Of a DNA stretch of 25,545 bases, positions 23,665 through 25,545 are shown piece by piece. Position 1 is the first letter of the stretch, and each line of letters begins with the position of its first letter. Source of the DNA: Kiritimatiellia bacterium (GTDB lineage: Bacteria; Verrucomicrobiota; Kiritimatiellia; RFP12; UBA1067); assembly GCA_016303225.1 (NCBI GenBank), contig JAEDMC010000014.1:1-25545 (forward strand). The letters run 5' to 3'. A program made the translations under genes and the position numbers. The notes under the pieces are model-generated. The model made no database searches and was not told the DNA's origin. It was given only the letters and a program-made list of their open reading frames with translations.

Positions 23665-23680
23665 GCAAGACCCATGCCAA
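23664..23680 (-). promoter_or_regulatory. Sigma54 (-24/-12) promoter of the BREX operon
   Basis: Read on the minus strand the sequence is TTGGCATGGGTCTTGCT, which fits the sigma54 consensus YTGGCACGNNNNTTGCW at all defined bases but one (T for C at the CACG step). GG and GC have the required spacing. The start would be near 23653. A sigma54 activator gene lies divergently next to it, which makes a chance match unlikely. Confidence 0.85.
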
Positions 23681-23696
23681 AACAGTTAAAACAGTT
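23679..23696. repeat. Tandem 9-bp direct repeat
   Basis: AAAACAGTT occurs twice in a row directly upstream of the -24 element. It may be a protein site or an A-rich bend, but nothing more can be said. Confidence 0.5.
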
Positions 23697-23726
23697 CGGT
23701 CCGCATGGAATCAGGAATTTCAGAGC

Positions 23727-23736
23727 ATGCCGGCAT
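23727..23736. promoter_or_regulatory. Perfect 10-bp palindrome in the divergent region
   Basis: ATGCCGGCAT is its own reverse complement and lies about 75 bp upstream of the predicted brxA start. It is a short candidate operator, but the chance of random occurrence is not small. Confidence 0.3.
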
Positions 23737-23761
23737 TAACATTCACCAATGACTATAATTC

Positions 23762-23782
23762 TCGCTATATTTAACATAGCGA
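23762..23782. promoter_or_regulatory. Inverted repeat: candidate upstream activating sequence and autoregulatory operator
   Basis: Perfect 7-bp arms TCGCTAT and ATAGCGA flank a 7-bp A/T-rich spacer. The site lies about 110-130 bp upstream of the predicted brxA start, the usual distance for a sigma54 enhancer. It also sits just before the regulator gene and over its probable promoter, so binding could activate brxA and repress the regulator, as PspF does between pspF and pspA. Confidence 0.6.
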
Positions 23783-23788
23783 ATTTGC

Positions 23789-23794
23789 TACAAT
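23789..23794 (+). promoter_or_regulatory. Possible -10 box of the rtcR-like gene
   Basis: TACAAT lies 7 nt before the ATG of the regulator, which would give a leaderless transcript. No convincing -35 is present. A second -10 candidate (TATAAT, 23754-23759) would give a leader of about 36 nt. No Shine-Dalgarno is visible in either case. Confidence 0.35.
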
Positions 23795-23801
23795 ACAATC
23801 T

Positions 23802-25433
23802 ATGGCAATCAAGAAACACACCGTAATATCAATTCTTGGCACACGCAAAGACCGCGCCGCGCCCGAAATGAATGGATGGACACCATCCATCTCGCTCGTC
23901 CAACACGAAGATCAGTTCAAGGTCGACGAGTATCATCTCGTCTACAACAAGGGTTTCAAAGCCTTGGCCGAGGAGGTTCAGAGCCGTATCGAAGAACTCT
24001 CGGTCGCCACCAATGTCATTCTTGACGAAATCCCGCTCAAAGACCCCTGGGATTTTGACGAGGTCAGTCTTCAGTTCTTCAACTATGTCAAACGCCCTTG
24101 CTTCCATCGCGACAACACGGAATACCTCGTACACATCAATACAGGCACGAATGTCGAGCGCATTTGCCTTTTCTGGCTTGTCTACTCAAACTACATCCGC
24201 GCTAGACTTGTGCAGACGGCCCCAACCGAGGGGTTCGGCGGATCCGCCAGCAACGATTCAAAGGGCCTCCTGAAGATTATCGACCTCGACATCTCGGCCA
24301 ACTCAAAACTAACTCGTCAGATCTCCAGTCTCTCGCTTGAGGGTGTCGAATTCCTCAAGGACGGCATCCAGACCAAAAACAAGGCCTATAACGAGACCAT
24401 CGACGAACTTGAGACGCTCGTTCTCGCGACAAACGATCCGATTCTTATCACCGGCCCAACCGGCGCAGGCAAGACCAAACTCGCCGAGAAGATCTACAGG
24501 CTTAAGCAGAACCGCAACCTTGTCAGCGGGAAATTCGTATCGGTGAACTGTGCGACACTCGACCCCAGCACGGCCAAGAGCGAGATGTTCGGCCACGTCA
24601 AAGGAGCCTACACCGGCGCAGAGAAAGCACGTGACGGATACATCAAGACCGCCGAGAACGGCATTCTCTTCCTCGATGAGATCGGCGACCTCCCCAAAGA
24701 TGTCCAGACGATGCTTCTCAAGGCCATCGAGGAACACATCTTCTATCCGATGGGGTCCGACACGCCGATCAAATGCAACTTTCAATTGATCTGCGGAACC
24801 AACCAGGATCTCAACAATTCCGATAAGTTCCGCTACGACCTTCTCCAGCGCATCAACCGCTGGTCGTATCGCATACCTGGCCTATCCGAGCGGCGCGAAG
24901 ACATCGAACCGAACTTCAACTACGAGCTTGAGCTGTTTCGCAGATCCACCAAGAGAGGCGTCTTGATCACAGAGGACGCACGCGAAGCATTTATGAAGTA
25001 CGCATTGGCACGTTCCACAGCATGGGATGGCAACTTTCGCGAACTTCGCAATATGGTCACGCGCATGGGTACGCTCGCCAAGAGCGGAGAAATCCAAGTT
25101 GCGGATGTCGAGCGTGAAATCAAGCGCGTCCAGGCAGCCGGAAAGACTTCGCTGCACCAAGAGAAGTCCGAACCCGACAGCCAAGAGCCGATTGAAGACG
25201 AATATCTCAAACTCCTGCTGGGCAGCGGATATTCTGGCCGCTACGACGCCATTGAATTGTCGACACTTAAATACGTACTTGATGTCTGCAAGTCCTGCTC
25301 TTCTGCAGCCGAAGCCGGCCGAAAGATCTACAATGTGACACGCGGCAATCGTGCCACTCCAAACGACAGCGACCGCATCGCAAAGTACCTCAAGACGTAC
25401 AGCCTCAAATTCTCCGACCTGCGTCACGCCTAA
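23802..25433 (+). CDS. rtcR: RtcR-like sigma54-dependent activator with CARF-type sensor domain
   Basis: This 543-residue protein matches E. coli RtcR along its length. The N-terminal CARF-type domain (1 to about 180) has KDPWDFDEV (80-88) and the ligand-pocket motif HINTGTNVERICLFWL (111-126). The AAA+ sigma54 domain has Walker A GPTGAGKTK (218-226), the sigma54-contact loop as GAYTGA (268-273, Tyr for Phe), and Walker B ILFLDEIGDL (288-297). The C-terminal DNA-binding domain is about 485-543 (SSAAEAGRKIYNVTRGNRAT). RtcR normally switches on rtcBA RNA repair after sensing RNA damage, but no rtcA or rtcB is present here. It is divergent to brxA across 152 bp that contain a sigma54 promoter, so BREX is the probable target. 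The ATG lacks a Shine-Dalgarno. Confidence 0.95.
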   Translation: MAIKKHTVISILGTRKDRAAPEMNGWTPSISLVQHEDQFKVDEYHLVYNKGFKALAEEVQSRIEELSVATNVILDEIPLKDPWDFDEVSLQFFNYVKRPCFHRDNTEYLVHINTGTNVERICLFWLVYSNYIRARLVQTAPTEGFGGSASNDSKGLLKIIDLDISANSKLTRQISSLSLEGVEFLKDGIQTKNKAYNETIDELETLVLATNDPILITGPTGAGKTKLAEKIYRLKQNRNLVSGKFVSVNCATLDPSTAKSEMFGHVKGAYTGAEKARDGYIKTAENGILFLDEIGDLPKDVQTMLLKAIEEHIFYPMGSDTPIKCNFQLICGTNQDLNNSDKFRYDLLQRINRWSYRIPGLSERREDIEPNFNYELELFRRSTKRGVLITEDAREAFMKYALARSTAWDGNFRELRNMVTRMGTLAKSGEIQVADVEREIKRVQAAGKTSLHQEKSEPDSQEPIEDEYLKLLLGSGYSGRYDAIELSTLKYVLDVCKSCSSAAEAGRKIYNVTRGNRATPNDSDRIAKYLKTYSLKFSDLRHA

Positions 25434-25545
25434 CTAGCGCACGTATTTGCGCTCGAGCTTGAGCGGGTCGGCGAGGTCGTTGATCGACGAGACCTTCCCC
25501 TCGTCGAGCATCCTGAGCCACGCCATTCCCCTCGCGATGGCCCTG
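25434..25545 (-). pseudogene. C-terminal stub of a serine recombinase
   Basis: A minus-strand frame enters from the window edge and reads RAIARGMAWLRMLDEGKVSS followed by INDLADPLKLERKYVR, then stops. This is the pattern of the C-terminal region of large serine recombinases, which normally continue (KYVxRxLxLAFLAP). The stop abuts the end of the rtcR-like gene with no gap, so the recombinase end seems to have been cut off at the junction. Its catalytic part would lie outside the window. Confidence 0.6.

Noticed and set aside
23802..25433. An RNA-repair (rtcBA) operon
   Set aside because: The regulator is of the RtcR type, but no RNA ligase RtcB or cyclase RtcA is encoded on either strand of the window.
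1..25545. tRNA or rRNA genes as integration sites
   Set aside because: No tRNA-like cloverleaf or rRNA stretch was recognised by eye on either strand, although short RNAs could be missed without a covariance search.

Overview
The window holds a nearly complete type 1 BREX phage-defence operon on the minus strand. It reads right to left as brxA, brxB, brxC, pglX N-terminal half, an interposed block of about 7 kb of passenger genes, pglX C-terminal half, a coiled-coil membrane protein, pglZ, brxL, an unrecognised 562-residue protein, and the first codons of one more gene. Upstream of brxA, on the plus strand, is a divergent homologue of RtcR, a sigma54 activator with a CARF-type sensor domain. 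The plus-strand regulator converges tail to tail with the C-terminal stub of a serine recombinase at the right edge.

The organism cannot be named from this window. The DNA is moderately GC-rich by eye. A four-helix-bundle (23S-IVS type) element and GTGG/CACT-rich mini-repeats inside genes recall genomes of uncultured gut or environmental bacteria such as the PVC group. That is a guess, not a call.

Layout: 1-55 start of a further gene; 70-1758 unknown coiled-coil protein; 1783-3912 brxL with a C-terminal MIT_C/phospholipase-D-like domain; 3930-6491 pglZ; 6504-7892 coiled-coil membrane protein; 7894-10023 pglX C-terminal half carrying three foreign in-frame insertions; 10020-17004 passenger island (nucleotidyl-cyclase-like protein, HAD hydrolase, DUF2235 phospholipase-like protein with a lipoprotein, gene remnants and a HAD/AlbA_2 chimera, a small unknown, a DUF4268 nuclease-like protein, two RhuM-family proteins); 17018-18832 pglX N-terminal half; 18869-22432 brxC; 22445-23065 brxB; 23068-23649 brxA; 23650-23801 divergent regulatory region; 23802-25433 rtcR-like regulator; 25434-25545 recombinase remnant.

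Reading of the system: a near-consensus -24/-12 sigma54 promoter (TTGGCATGGGTCTTGCT) lies directly in front of brxA, and a perfect 7-bp-arm inverted repeat lies about 110 bp further upstream, overlapping the regulator's own promoter region. Together with the adjacent RtcR-like activator, this suggests that BREX is held silent until the CARF-type domain senses a ligand, plausibly damaged or cleaved RNA. No rtcA or rtcB is present. The methyltransferase PglX is made as two polypeptides, a catalytic half and a target-recognition half, separated by passenger genes, much as hsdM and hsdS are separated in type I restriction loci. Several palindromic or GTGG-rich mini-elements, including one with its own gene, sit in frame inside pglX and brxL.
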